From assembly GCA_910589145.1 (NCBI GenBank), contig CAJUSD010000005.1:1-64000 (forward strand): DNA of 64,000 bases, in the 5' to 3' direction. The notes beneath the pieces were generated by a model. The model was not told the DNA's origin. It saw only the letters and a list, made by a program, of their open reading frames with translations, and ran no database searches. Each line of letters opens with the position of its first letter. Positions within the stretch are counted from its first letter, which is position 1. Of this stretch, positions 34,487-43,541 are shown piece by piece. The DNA is from an uncultured Oscillospiraceae bacterium (GTDB taxonomy: Bacteria; Bacillota; Clostridia; Oscillospirales; Ruminococcaceae). Both the position numbers and the translations under genes were made by a program.

Positions 34487-35014
34487 TTGGCTCCTATCCA
34501 AATCATTGGAAAAACACCCCATCCGCTGCTTCCTGCGTTGTTACGAAAGTTTTTCAACTATTTGGGAAAATCAGCCGCTATTGATTCCGTTGCTGCACCT
34601 GTTCCTGCCATTGGACAGGAGGGAAAACTTATTTTGCTGTTTCAGGATTCCTTTGGTATGTCTGCCGGAGTTCCCGATTTTTATTTGCCAGAGCATACAG
34701 TTGCAATTGCTAACGCCCAAAATGTGGAGGTGCTGCAAAATTTAGAGGGAACCTTTATTCAAACAATTCCCTGTGGCTTATCTTCGCGGGATACTTTTAC
34801 ATTAGCCAGTTCTACTGAGGAAAGTTTGGTGGTCGCTTTACAACGATCTATTATAAGCTTTCAGGGGGAAACAGTTGAACCAATGGAATTTCCTGTCCAT
34901 AATCCTGAACTTTTAAAGCTTTCCCGCTATGGCTTGATGGCTTTCTGTGCTGTCGGATGCCTGGAAGGTGAAATAAATCACCTTCTTAACTTTCTGAGAG
35001 ATATAAAAAGTTAA
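34487..35014 (+). CDS. conserved-looking protein of unknown function
   Basis: A 175-residue protein that I do not recognise. It reads APIQIIGKTPHPLLPALLRK near the start, followed by LILLFQDSFGMSAGVPDFYL, and is probably globular and cytosolic with no signal peptide. I choose TTG 34487 because AGAGGG lies 6 bp upstream; the open frame extends 105 bp further but that part overlaps the thioredoxin terminator. An ATG at 34448 has no ribosome binding site. Confidence 0.55.
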   Translation: MAPIQIIGKTPHPLLPALLRKFFNYLGKSAAIDSVAAPVPAIGQEGKLILLFQDSFGMSAGVPDFYLPEHTVAIANAQNVEVLQNLEGTFIQTIPCGLSSRDTFTLASSTEESLVVALQRSIISFQGETVEPMEFPVHNPELLKLSRYGLMAFCAVGCLEGEINHLLNFLRDIKS

Positions 35015-35095
35015 CTTATATCCACAGTCTAAGATAAATACAACTTCAAGCAGATGAAAAAGGCTTCGTCTCCAGGGGGATATGTGTCAAGCCGT

Positions 35096-35155
35096 GTGCA
35101 GCAGAGCTACGTGCAGCAGAGCTACGTGCAGCAGAGCTACGTGCAGCAGAGCTGC
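35096..35155. repeat. 15-bp minisatellite, four tandem copies
   Basis: Unit GTGCAGCAGAGCTAC, repeated at 35096, 35111, 35126 and 35141; the last ends GCTGC. The first three units are identical. They lie in the 280-bp gap between convergent genes and are not translated in any supported frame. Confidence 0.85.
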
Positions 35156-35293
35156 ACTCCTAAAAAATTCCTATTCGCCAGTTGAGGCAAACTAAAAGCC
35201 AGGTTTTCGGGAATATAAGGAAAGCTTCTCCCTAAATTTCTGCCTATAACACCCCTAATTACCCAAACACCTGAAAAATTTTGGAAACACACG

Positions 35294-36820
35294 TTAATAT
35301 TTATACCAAAGGTATACCTGAAACCCATCTTCCTTGATTTTGCCTGTCTCATCCCGCAGAATGTATAAATCAACACCTCCATCCGGCCAGGAAGATGCTA
35401 TAAAATAACTTGCCTTTCCTTCCTCCCGGTCACTGATGGAATGCACCAGCGTGCCTTCATAATAATATCTTCCGTCTTTTACAGTAATCCCCAACTGGGC
35501 GTATTGTTCCAGTATAACCTCGCGGGGAATTGAAAGATAGCATTGTGCCTGGAACGCCCCTGGCTCCACATCAAATTCTTTGGAAAGGGCTTCGACAATT
35601 TCCTGCTGAAGCTGGGTACGTCCCTTTTCCTGTCCTGCACTTTCAGCTAAAATCTGATATACCGTGGAATTAGCCCGTCCTTGGGCAAATTCCCCAAGAT
35701 TTAGATCACGGTTGAGAATAACATCTGCTATCATATAACATCCATCTGCCTGAATTCCCCAACAGAGTCCATTGGAATAAAAGGTAGTCCCACTTGTGGC
35801 GAAAACGGCAGAAGTCCCAACTGCCAGCATAACCGTTAAACTGATAAGAAATTTTCCAGCCCGTTTGTAAGCCATAACTCCCTTAATACGTCGTTCTACC
35901 TCGCTCTTGCTAAAGGAACTGTATATAAGAGTTCCCCGGTGATCTGAAGCTGCCATAGCCATAAGGCTGTAAGCGTAGTTTTTCCGGTTATCCCCTTCCA
36001 GAACAGATAAAGCTGCCTCATCGCAGGCAGATTCCAGATCCCGGCTCAATTCCCGCGCCATCCACCAGATAAGGGGATTATACCAATGTAAGCATAACGC
36101 CGCCAGCATGACAGTTTTCATCCAGTTATCCCGGTATTTAATGTGCATTGCTTCGTGTGTTATAATATGGGTCAGCATTTCATGATTACTAAAGTCCAAA
36201 TGGGTAGGCAGATAAATTTCAGGATGTTTCAAACCAACAGCCAATGGGGAGGAAATCCGGTCACAGGTATAAACGTCTGCGGTTATCCTGCATTTTTTTA
36301 AAACTTTTTCTGCTGTTTGATTTGAGATAATGGCAGAGTCCTCTAAAACTTTTTGGCATTTGTTCCAGCGCAAGGCAAGCCAAACTGCGCTGATAATTAC
36401 TCCCGAAGCCCATAAAACTCCTATCCAGTTTATCGGGATAGAGGGAAACGAAAAGGCAGACTCTGCAGTTACTTGGGATACATAGGATTGTTCTGTTTCA
36501 TTGCTGGCACTTGACAAAGGGGGAATGGAAAGTTCCTCTGAAACAGTATCAAATGCAGCTTCATATGTTTCCTGCTGCTGAAGAACTGATGCACTGCTGG
36601 CCGGACTTCCGTTTCCCAACAGAGGGATGTGCAGCGAAAACGGACTTGAAATGGAGAATGGTATAAACAGCCGCACCAGAACGACTGACCATAAGATTGG
36701 AAATAACCTTTTGGGCAGACGCTTCCCTAAGAGCAGCCGCAGCAATACCACACAAACTGCCATAATGCCCCCATATGTTCCCATTAACCAGAGAGGCATA
36801 TCGAAACGAATGGACAACAT
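35294..36820 (-). CDS. M56 family (BlaR1/MecR1-like) membrane metallopeptidase
   Basis: A 508-residue membrane protein. Helices near residues 12-32 and 40-60, a Ser/Gln-rich periplasmic segment, a helix near 130-150 and the zinc protease motif in THEAMHIKYRDNW (HExxH) with the downstream ESACDEAAL glutamate. A further helix is followed by an extracellular domain, which is not penicillin-binding. It is expected to cleave the BlaI partner on sensing a wall signal. It follows blaI-like gene by 13 bp in one operon. Confidence 0.88.
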   Translation of the reverse strand: MLSIRFDMPLWLMGTYGGIMAVCVVLLRLLLGKRLPKRLFPILWSVVLVRLFIPFSISSPFSLHIPLLGNGSPASSASVLQQQETYEAAFDTVSEELSIPPLSSASNETEQSYVSQVTAESAFSFPSIPINWIGVLWASGVIISAVWLALRWNKCQKVLEDSAIISNQTAEKVLKKCRITADVYTCDRISSPLAVGLKHPEIYLPTHLDFSNHEMLTHIITHEAMHIKYRDNWMKTVMLAALCLHWYNPLIWWMARELSRDLESACDEAALSVLEGDNRKNYAYSLMAMAASDHRGTLIYSSFSKSEVERRIKGVMAYKRAGKFLISLTVMLAVGTSAVFATSGTTFYSNGLCWGIQADGCYMIADVILNRDLNLGEFAQGRANSTVYQILAESAGQEKGRTQLQQEIVEALSKEFDVEPGAFQAQCYLSIPREVILEQYAQLGITVKDGRYYYEGTLVHSISDREEGKASYFIASSWPDGGVDLYILRDETGKIKEDGFQVYLWYKY

Positions 36821-36833
36821 ATTTTCACTCCCT

Positions 36834-37193
36834 TTATTTTGAATCTTCGATTATGTCCATAAGATGTTTTACCTGCCTGTCATCCAGACCTTTCCCTTTT
36901 AAAAAAGCTGAAAAGAAAAGTTCACTGCTCCCTTTGAACATTTTATCAATCAGTTCGTTTGTCATGTCCTGACATGCTTCATCTTTTGTAATGAGCGGTG
37001 TACATTGGAAATCCGGCTCATCCCGCCGCAGATATCCTTTTTCTGCACACTTTTTTAGTACAGTATAGGTGGTATTTTTATTCCAGCCGATTTCGTCCTT
37101 TAAAATCTCTGTAACCCGTTTGGCAGTTAAAGTACCCTCCCGCCATAATACTTCCATTACCTTTAATTCTGAATCATACAGAGTTGTTCCCAT
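36834..37193 (-). CDS. BlaI/MecI family transcriptional repressor
   Basis: A 119-residue winged-helix repressor: ELKVMEVLWREGTLTAKRV, then the recognition region NKNTTYTVLKKCAEKGYL. The protease-sensitive region lies in the C-terminal dimerisation domain. Two palindromes of ACTATTRTNATAGT type in its promoter are likely operators. No beta-lactamase gene is adjacent, so the regulon lies elsewhere. Confidence 0.92.
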   Translation of the reverse strand: MGTTLYDSELKVMEVLWREGTLTAKRVTEILKDEIGWNKNTTYTVLKKCAEKGYLRRDEPDFQCTPLITKDEACQDMTNELIDKMFKGSSELFFSAFLKGKGLDDRQVKHLMDIIEDSK

Positions 37194-37213
37194 TTTTGTT
37201 TGCTCCCTTCTAT

Positions 37214-37264
37214 ACTATTGTAATAGTTTATATTAAGACTATCATAATAGTTTAAATTTGTCAA
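37214..37264 (-). promoter_or_regulatory. BlaI-type operators and promoter
   Basis: TTGACA (37259-37264), 17-bp spacer, TAGTCT (37236-37241) on the minus strand. Two near-perfect palindromes, ACTATTGTAATAGT (37214-37227) and ACTATCATAATAGT (37238-37251), flank and overlap the -10 box. Confidence 0.7.
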
Positions 37265-37350
37265 GAATATTTCTGCTTAGGGTGTATAGTTTGTCCATCC
37301 TGCTCCCAAACTCTCTATACAGAAATACAACATGGAAAGGACGCAAAAAT

Positions 37351-37980
37351 ATGAAACATTGGGAATGGTCGCTGCTTACTGCATTTTTATTGAGCCTTTG
37401 GCTTTGCTGTTTTTCCTCATTCGCTAAAAATTGTGATACAATTCGGCAGGATACTCTCCGGTTACATATTCTGGCTAACTCTGATTCTCAGGAGGATCAG
37501 GAGTTGAAACTGAAGGTGCGCGATCAGATTTTAGAGGATACATCTGCAATTTTTTCCAATGTAAAGACACGAGAGGATGCAATCCTTGCTGCTCAAAAGG
37601 CTATGCCGCAGATTCTTGAAACAGCCCGAAATGTTATTGGAAAGGAAGGGTTTCCTTACTCTGTATCTGGGGATGTGGAAAGAGTGTATTTTAATACCAG
37701 GCAATATGAAAACGCAATTCTGCCAGCTGGGGTATATGATGCAGTGCAAATCCGTATTGGAGATGCCAGAGGGAAAAATTGGTGGTGCGTTTTGTTTCCG
37801 CCATTATGCGTTGGGGCTGCTTTGCCAGAAGAAATAGAGGATTCTTTTCCGGCGGAAGATATTTTAGAGGAAATAGATGAGATTTCGATTGAGTTTGTAC
37901 CCAAATTTGCCGCTGTTGAATGGGTGGAAGAAATTGCAGAGAAGATCAGGAACTGGAACGAAGAAAAACAAGATTCATAA
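37351..37980 (+). CDS. spoIIR: stage II sporulation protein R
   Basis: A 209-residue exported signalling protein that triggers SpoIIGA-dependent processing of pro-sigma-E in the mother cell. The N-terminal membrane segment is LLTAFLLSLWLCCF, followed by LRLHILANSDSQEDQELKLK and the family signature GKNWWCVLFPPLC. The start at 37351 follows GGAAAGGA; a longer in-frame extension has no ribosome binding site. Its presence marks the organism as a spore former. Confidence 0.93.
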   Translation: MKHWEWSLLTAFLLSLWLCCFSSFAKNCDTIRQDTLRLHILANSDSQEDQELKLKVRDQILEDTSAIFSNVKTREDAILAAQKAMPQILETARNVIGKEGFPYSVSGDVERVYFNTRQYENAILPAGVYDAVQIRIGDARGKNWWCVLFPPLCVGAALPEEIEDSFPAEDILEEIDEISIEFVPKFAAVEWVEEIAEKIRNWNEEKQDS

Positions 37981-38024
37981 ATACTCTTTGATCTCCAAAT
38001 CAGGATGTTCTAAGATGTTATAAA

Positions 38025-38059
38025 AAACAGGTCAAAGGCTTTAAGCCCTTGACCTGTTT
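38025..38059. terminator. terminator between spoIIR and the GNAT pseudogene
   Basis: An 11-bp stem AAACAGGTCAA/TTGACCTGTTT between converging genes, with A/T-rich flanks on both sides. Confidence 0.7.
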
Positions 38060-38075
38060 ATGTATAAGAAAAAAA

Positions 38076-38943
38076 CTACGCATGGGAAAGTAACGGGAAC
38101 ATTAATGGGTATTGGCAGAATAAGTCTTCCTTTCCATCCAGCAAAAAGAGGGTTGTATCATCTTCTTTCAGCAGCACAGCCTGTCCAACGGCTTCCCTTG
38201 GAGTAAAGCCTAAAACGATCCTTTTTGTTTCCGGGACAGCCAAAACTTCTAAGACTTTTTCCAGGCTTGTCTTTACATCTGAAAAAAGATCATAACAAAT
38301 ACAGTCTGTGCCATCTGTTTCAACAACTGCCACTGTATCGAAATCCTGAAGAAAATAAACATTTTCCTTTAAGAAGCCTGTACAGTAAAAGGCAAGAAGC
38401 CCTTTATTATCTGCCATTGGGAAGCGGGAATAGGGATTGGATTTCTGATAGTATGTAAAAAGCATCTGGGAGATCCTGATGATTGGACATATCCAGCTTA
38501 CGGATATTCCCCATTTTGTGGGAACATTCTAGGGAAATCTGATACTCATCCGCCTTATGGAAGCCGAATTTAGGGTAAAAATTCAGAACGCTGTCGTTGG
38601 CGAATAAATAAATTGCGTCGCATTTTTCTTTCCAGTCGTTTAAAACTGTTTCCATTAATTTTCTGGAAAACCCTTTTCCGCGATGTTCTGGAGCTGTCAT
38701 AACAGTTCCAAGCTGAATATATCGTTTTTTCTCTCCGTTCCATAGCATATCTATTAGATTTACGGAAACGTTTGCAGCTACCTGTGTTCCATCTGTTATG
38801 ACATAGGGGATATATTGGTTTCCCCAGAACCCCCTTTTCCACCATTCGTGGAAATCAATGTGGAAAGTTTGGACTGCCAGTTCCATAAAACTTTCACAAA
38901 GGATAGTGTTTTCTCGAATATTTTTTTCAATCATCCAGGCCAT
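38076..38943 (-). pseudogene. frameshifted GNAT acetyltransferase with C-terminal domain
   Basis: The N-terminal frame (38943 to about 38470) encodes a GNAT domain with VMTAPEHRGKGFSRKLME. After NHQDL the protein continues in another frame as MLFTYYQKSNPYSRFPM to the stop at 38076, which is the expected rest of the same family (a C-terminal lobe found in longer GNATs). One base in CTCCCAG at about 38465-38475 is enough to explain the shift. Either a recent mutation or a sequencing error; no slippery sequence with a stimulatory hairpin is evident. The ATG follows AGGAGG. Confidence 0.7.
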
Positions 38944-38959
38944 TTTTCCTCCTTTTTGT

Positions 38960-40336
38960 TTATCTGGTAACGTTGCGCAACCAGAGCTTGCTTCGGTATC
39001 TCCATGTTGTAAAGGGAATTTTAATGATTTCGTCTGACATAAGAACCATATATACTACTGCAACCGGAAGGCGAAACACAAAAGCACATAGATACCCAAA
39101 GAATATGGAGCAGCACCAAAGTGCGCCGACATCGCAAAGCAGGCCAAACTTGGTATCTCCGCCTGCGCGGAAGATTCCAACAATCATAGTCGTATTATAT
39201 CCCTGCGCTATGCTGAAATAAGACATAACCAGCATCATAATGTTTAAATAACTTTGGGCGTCATCAGATAGGGTAAGAAATCCACCTACAATCGGTCCAA
39301 TTACCAAAATCAGCGCTGCACCGCATACGCCAGAAGCCAGGGTAAGTTTTAAAAAACGACGGGCATAAATTTTTGCGCCCTCATATTTGTTTTCCCCGAT
39401 AGCCTTGCCAATAATAATAGCAGTGGCATTTGCTAAACCAAAAGCTACAACCATGGCGAGCTGTCGGATAACTTGGGCTACAGAATTGGCAGCAACAACA
39501 GAGCTCCCCATATGTCCGATAATCATAGCATTTACAGATGTTCCCAATCCCCACAGCATTTCATTAATGGTAACGGGGATGGAAAACTGAAGAAAATCTT
39601 TAAACAGCAGTTGGTCGTGGATGAAAATATCTTTCATTCGAAAGCGGACAACAGGATTTTTCTGAGAATATACGATTACTATGAAAAGTTCCAGCAAACG
39701 GGTAATTAGGGTAGCCAATGCCGCACCGGAAACACCCATGGCAGGGAAGCCCAGCATTCCAAAAATAAAGACTGCATTTAACCCAATATTACAAAACAGT
39801 CCAAACAGATAGACCATAGTGGAAATAACAACCCGTTCCACGCTGCGCATTAAATTAAGGAAGACCATTGAAAAAGATACGGGAATATAGGAAAGTGCAA
39901 TAATACGTAGATACTTTATTCCTTCTGCAATGACAGGTTCTTCTGAGGAAAACATCATCATTAAATGGCGTGGAAAAATAAGGGCAGCAGCTGTAAAGGC
40001 AGTTGCAACCAAGAAGGAAAAACGCAGGGAAATCCCCAAAACCTTTTCAATCGTGCGTATGTCTTGTTTGCCCCAATATTGGGCAGTGAGGACTGCTGCA
40101 CCGGAGGTTAAGCCAAAGAAGATTAAATTCATAATAAATTGTACTTGTCCCGCCAAAGATGAAGCAGACAGGGCAGTTTCTCCCACCTTACCCAGCATCA
40201 TTACGTCCGCCGAAGTAATGGCGGTATTGATGAGGTTTTGGACAGCCATGGGCAGAACAAGGGAGAAGGTCATTTTTAAAAAGGTTTTACGATCCACGGC
40301 CTCACTAAATGTATGAGGCTGTGATGAGGCTGACAT
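38960..40336 (-). CDS. MATE family multidrug efflux protein
   Basis: A 458-residue membrane protein with about 12 predicted helices in two homologous halves. The typical N-terminal segment LPMAVQNLINTAITSADVM and the second-half counterpart IPVTINEMLWGLGTSVNAMI are clear. It exports cationic drugs or dyes with Na+ or H+. It has its own promoter. The broken GNAT gene lies 16 bp downstream and may once have shared its transcript. Confidence 0.92.
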   Translation of the reverse strand: MSASSQPHTFSEAVDRKTFLKMTFSLVLPMAVQNLINTAITSADVMMLGKVGETALSASSLAGQVQFIMNLIFFGLTSGAAVLTAQYWGKQDIRTIEKVLGISLRFSFLVATAFTAAALIFPRHLMMMFSSEEPVIAEGIKYLRIIALSYIPVSFSMVFLNLMRSVERVVISTMVYLFGLFCNIGLNAVFIFGMLGFPAMGVSGAALATLITRLLELFIVIVYSQKNPVVRFRMKDIFIHDQLLFKDFLQFSIPVTINEMLWGLGTSVNAMIIGHMGSSVVAANSVAQVIRQLAMVVAFGLANATAIIIGKAIGENKYEGAKIYARRFLKLTLASGVCGAALILVIGPIVGGFLTLSDDAQSYLNIMMLVMSYFSIAQGYNTTMIVGIFRAGGDTKFGLLCDVGALWCCSIFFGYLCAFVFRLPVAVVYMVLMSDEIIKIPFTTWRYRSKLWLRNVTR

Positions 40337-40368
40337 TGGACATCACGCTCCTTTTTGACAATGCTTTG

Positions 40369-40397
40369 AGTATAGCATATCTAAGGGGAGAAGTCAA
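40369..40397 (-). promoter_or_regulatory. promoter of the MATE gene
   Basis: TTGACT (40392-40397), 17-bp spacer, TATACT (40369-40374) on the minus strand, 33 bp before the start codon. Confidence 0.7.
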
Positions 40398-40560
40398 AAA
40401 GTCAGCGTCCCGGTATTTTAGCGATTCTTCTACTATTAAAAATATAAAGGAAATGGTATACTTTTTAGTAAGGTGAAGATATGAGCAGATTGTTTGGTTC
40501 TGCAAAACGTTATTTTATAAAAGTCTGAAGTTCTATAATCTTAAGCAAGGAGGAGACAAT

Positions 40561-41123
40561 GTGTCGGAAGCATACAACGTGGAATGGAAGGAGGAACTGA
40601 TAGGCGACCAAATAGTCGTCATGTCCCCGGCGGCAGTCAACCATGTCCTTATTGCAGGAAATATATTTAATATTTTTAAGAACTATTTGAAGGGGAAAAA
40701 TGCATTTCTATTATGGTTGGTGCATTGGTGTATTTAACAAAAGAAGATCATTTTATCCCTGATATGATGGTAGTCTGTGAACCCGAAAAAATTAAATCTG
40801 ACGGAATATATGGAGCCCCCGATCTTGTTGTTGAAATTCTTTACCCCAGCACCGCATGGAACGATAAAACACATAAGAAAGATGTTTATGCTAAGTGCGG
40901 CGTAAGAGAATACTGGATTGTTAGCTCTGCCGAAAGATTTATTGAAGTCTATTTAAATAATAATGGTGAATTTATTCTTCATAAAATCTATCCTGTCTAT
41001 TATGACTGGATGCTTGCAAAAATGAGTGAGGCAGAGCGGAATACAGTTGTGACACATTTCAAATTCAGTTTATATAACGATTTTGATATTTCCTTAGAAG
41101 ATATTTTCTATGGCCTAATCTAA
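40561..41123 (+). pseudogene. frameshifted Uma2 (DUF820) endonuclease-like gene
   Basis: The first part, from GTG 40561 (7 bp after AGGAGG), reads EELIGDQIVVMSPAAVNH and NIFKNYLKGK, the normal Uma2 N-terminus. After a G4A5 run at about 40691-40699 the frame closes at 40737, while the next frame continues LVYLTKEDHFIPDMMVVC, then SDGIYGAPDLVVEIL and DVYAKCGVREYWIV to the stop at 41123. The PD-(D/E)xK-like core is retained, so a single base change has split the gene. Confidence 0.75.
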
Positions 41124-41294
41124 ACTAAGAAATCGTTCCCATGGGCCAGCAATCAAACACGCAGAAAAACACGGATACATTCAGGAACTTATTTTCACAT
41201 AATGAAAACGATTTTCAAAAGACAGCCGATTCTTTGGAAGTATTATTCAAGATATTTTAGCAAGTGGGTTATAAAGAGGCTTATTTGCAAAAAA

Positions 41295-41331
41295 GAAAAT
41301 CTGTTTTGTCAATATGACAAAACAGATTTTC
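41295..41331 (-). terminator. terminator of tRNA-Pro
   Basis: A perfect 17-bp stem (GAAAATCTGTTTTGTCA and its complement), 6 bp after the tRNA, followed on the minus strand by TTTTTTGC. Confidence 0.85.
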
Positions 41332-41336
41332 AAGCG

Positions 41337-41410
41337 TCGGAGTGGCGGGACTCGAACCCGCGGCCTCTTGGTCCCGAACCAAGCACGCTACCAAACTGCG
41401 CTACACCCCG
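41337..41410 (-). tRNA. tRNA-Pro (CGG)
   Basis: A 74-nt cloverleaf on the minus strand: acceptor CGGGGTG/CACTCCG with discriminator A, anticodon stem CTTGG/CCAAG enclosing TTCGGGA (anticodon CGG), T arm GGGTTCGAGTCCC. CCA is not encoded. Confidence 0.93.
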
Positions 41411-41433
41411 AAATGATTTGGAAAACATTTTAG

Positions 41434-41462
41434 ATTATAGACGCTTTTTATAGATTTGTCAA
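41434..41462 (-). promoter_or_regulatory. promoter of tRNA-Pro
   Basis: TTGACA (41457-41462), 17-bp spacer, TATAAT (41434-41439) on the minus strand, 24 bp upstream: a full consensus promoter. Confidence 0.8.
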
Positions 41463-41510
41463 TGGTTTTTCCCACCCTGATAAAAGATATGCAAAAATCA
41501 TAAAATCGTG

Positions 41511-41539
41511 TTTACATGACAAAACGTATATGGTAAAAT
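41511..41539 (+). promoter_or_regulatory. promoter of the class II aldolase gene
   Basis: TTTACA (41511-41516), 17-bp spacer, TAAAAT (41534-41539), 22 bp upstream of the start codon. Confidence 0.6.
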
Positions 41540-41561
41540 AAGACAAAAGGAGGAATGTCCC

Positions 41562-42851
41562 ATGAAAATGAATATGCTTCACCCTGCCGATCAATTGGTT
41601 ATGATTATGGAGCGTATCTATGGTTATGGTATGACCACTACCTCCGGCGGAAATCTATCCATACTGGATGATAACGGCGATATCTGGATTACGCCGGGGA
41701 GCATTGACAAGGGAAATTTAACCCGCAATGATATTGTATGTATAAAAAAAGATGGCACAATTGCAGGCAATCATAAACCCTCATCTGAATATCCCTTCCA
41801 TCAGAAGGTATATCAAATTCGCCCGGATTTAAAGGCAGTGCTTCATGCTCATCCGCCTGCATTGGTCGCTTATTCCATTGTCCGAAAAATTCCTACTACT
41901 AATATAATTCCAAATGTTAAATTCTCCTGCGGGGATATTGGTATCGCAAAATATGGTCTGCCCGGAAGTACAGACTTAGGAGACAAAATTGCAGCGGAAT
42001 TTAAAAAGGGCTTTAATACGGTTATATTAGAAAACCATGGCGTCGTTGTGGGAGGGAATACCCTGTTCGATTGCTTCAAATCCTTTGAAACTTTGGATTT
42101 TTGTGCCCGTCTGGAAATTGAGGCCAATCGCATTGGTACTCCTGCATCCCTTACTGACGAAGAAATTACCTGGTATAAAAACAGGCAGCATCTCCAGATG
42201 AATGAATTTGTAGCCAACCGGATCACCAGTTTTGAAAAGGCTTCCCGGCGGGATATGACAACCCTTATCCATAGGGCTTATGACCAGCAGCTTTTTACCA
42301 GCACCCAGGGGACTTTTTCCCAAAGGCTGGAGAGGGATTCCTTCCTGATTAACCCTCATGGGGAAGACCGGAAATATTTGGAGCCTGAAAGTTTAGTACG
42401 AATTGAAGGGGATTACAAGGAAATGGGAAAGGAACCCAGCCGTTCTATTGAACTGCATCGTGAAATCTACCGTCAACATCCCCATATTAACTCTATTATT
42501 ATTGCCCACCCGCCGAATATCATGGCTTTTGTAGTTTCAGATCAGATGCTGGATTCCAAAACCATTCCCGAAAGTTATATTTTGATGCGTGACATTCCAA
42601 AGGTGGAGTTTGGCTCTATTTATTTGAGGCCAAAGGAGATTGCAAAGATCTTTACTCCCTCTACACCCATTGTTATGGTACAAAACGACTGTGTAATTGT
42701 AGCCGGAGATAGTATGCTTAACGCTTATGACAGGCTGGAAGTAGCGGAATATTCAGCAAAAGCCATTATTTCCTCTAAAGAGCTGGGAGAAATCGTTAGC
42801 ATTAACGACAGCCAAATTGAAGATATTAAACATGCCTTCCATTTACAATAG
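41562..42851 (+). CDS. tandem class II aldolase/adducin family protein
   Basis: A 429-residue protein made of two class II aldolase domains in a row. The first keeps the zinc and catalytic residues: TSGGNLS, SSEYPFH, HAHPPA and ENHGVV. The second has counterparts TQGTFSQ, SRSIELH and IIAHPPN but its HxH is reduced to one His and its NHG has become NDC, so it has probably lost metal binding. Single-domain relatives act on fuculose or rhamnulose phosphate. The ribosome binding site is AAAGGAGG. The substrate is unknown. Confidence 0.85.
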   Translation: MKMNMLHPADQLVMIMERIYGYGMTTTSGGNLSILDDNGDIWITPGSIDKGNLTRNDIVCIKKDGTIAGNHKPSSEYPFHQKVYQIRPDLKAVLHAHPPALVAYSIVRKIPTTNIIPNVKFSCGDIGIAKYGLPGSTDLGDKIAAEFKKGFNTVILENHGVVVGGNTLFDCFKSFETLDFCARLEIEANRIGTPASLTDEEITWYKNRQHLQMNEFVANRITSFEKASRRDMTTLIHRAYDQQLFTSTQGTFSQRLERDSFLINPHGEDRKYLEPESLVRIEGDYKEMGKEPSRSIELHREIYRQHPHINSIIIAHPPNIMAFVVSDQMLDSKTIPESYILMRDIPKVEFGSIYLRPKEIAKIFTPSTPIVMVQNDCVIVAGDSMLNAYDRLEVAEYSAKAIISSKELGEIVSINDSQIEDIKHAFHLQ

Positions 42852-42871
42852 AAGGCATAAATTTTAAAAAA

Positions 42872-42897
42872 GTCCGCCCCCAATATTTGGGGCGGAC
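42872..42897. terminator. GC-rich hairpin after the aldolase gene
   Basis: GTCCGCCCCCAA/TTGGGGCGGAC with a 3-nt loop, 20 bp after the stop codon. The T-run is on the minus-strand side, so it is more canonical for leftward transcription. Confidence 0.5.
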
Positions 42898-43226
42898 GCT
42901 GCCTTTATAGGTGTGAAAAATTCTCTGTTTCCGTTCATTGCTTCAATCCAATTGCAGTGATCAGGAGCAGGATAAATCAGTGTGGATTGCCTTTTGCCAG
43001 TGGGGTTCCAATATCCTCTCCGTCCGCCGCTGCCGTTAAAATGCGTAATTAAATTTTACCTCTAAACAATCTTTAGATCAAATTATTTTCGGCAATTCAT
43101 CCCCCGTTTACAGTAGATGGAGGATACCGCCATATTATATTCATACATCAAATTACAGAATGGGAAAATCCATTTTGACAGGTTGAGGTCAATTTTATCA
43201 TTTTTTAAGGGGAGTGTTTTTTAAAT
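42898..43226. other. non-coding interval
   Basis: About 330 bp ahead of the small protein at 43227. A weak promoter may exist near 43178 (TTGACA with no good -10). No RNA gene or long repeat was recognised; a GC-rich patch near 43000-43050 could be decayed coding sequence. Confidence 0.35.
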
Positions 43227-43538
43227 ATGCAAATTGTAGTAAACCAAAATGGATCATGGTATCATGGTTCCAACCAAAAATTTGATCTGTTACGGGAAGG
43301 CAGTACAATTACACAATGGAAGGAACTGGCGGAAGCCTTCTCCCATAAGCCATCTTGCCTGGAATATGACGATGATGGGAAAATCAAACATAATGGGACC
43401 GAAAAAGGATATTTATATCTTATAGACGAACCCATTCAAATAGGAATTGACGTTTATCAACATCCTCGAACCTCTATGGACGAAAATGCAGAGTTCTTGA
43501 CGAACAGGCCACTAAAAATAAGACTGATTAAGGGGTAA
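43227..43538 (+). CDS. small ADP-ribosyltransferase-like protein of unknown function
   Basis: A 103-residue cytosolic protein. It opens NGSWYHGSNQKFDLLREGST, a pattern like the first strand and His of the ADP-ribosyltransferase/RNA phosphotransferase fold. A GYLYLID segment and a late ENAEFLTNRPLKI segment could supply the Tyr and Glu of an H-Y-E triad. I have no named family for it and the fold is inferred by eye. The ATG follows AAGGGGAG. It converges on the GDPD gene with 3 bp between the stops. Confidence 0.65.
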   Translation: MQIVVNQNGSWYHGSNQKFDLLREGSTITQWKELAEAFSHKPSCLEYDDDGKIKHNGTEKGYLYLIDEPIQIGIDVYQHPRTSMDENAEFLTNRPLKIRLIKG

Positions 43539-43541
43539 TAT

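Noticed and set aside
35096..35155. Tandem repeats as a CRISPR array
   Set aside because: The repeats are 15 bp and directly adjacent with no spacers, and no cas gene is present.
38076..38943. Programmed frameshift in the GNAT gene
   Set aside because: No slippery heptamer or downstream stimulatory structure; a simple mutation or error is more economical.
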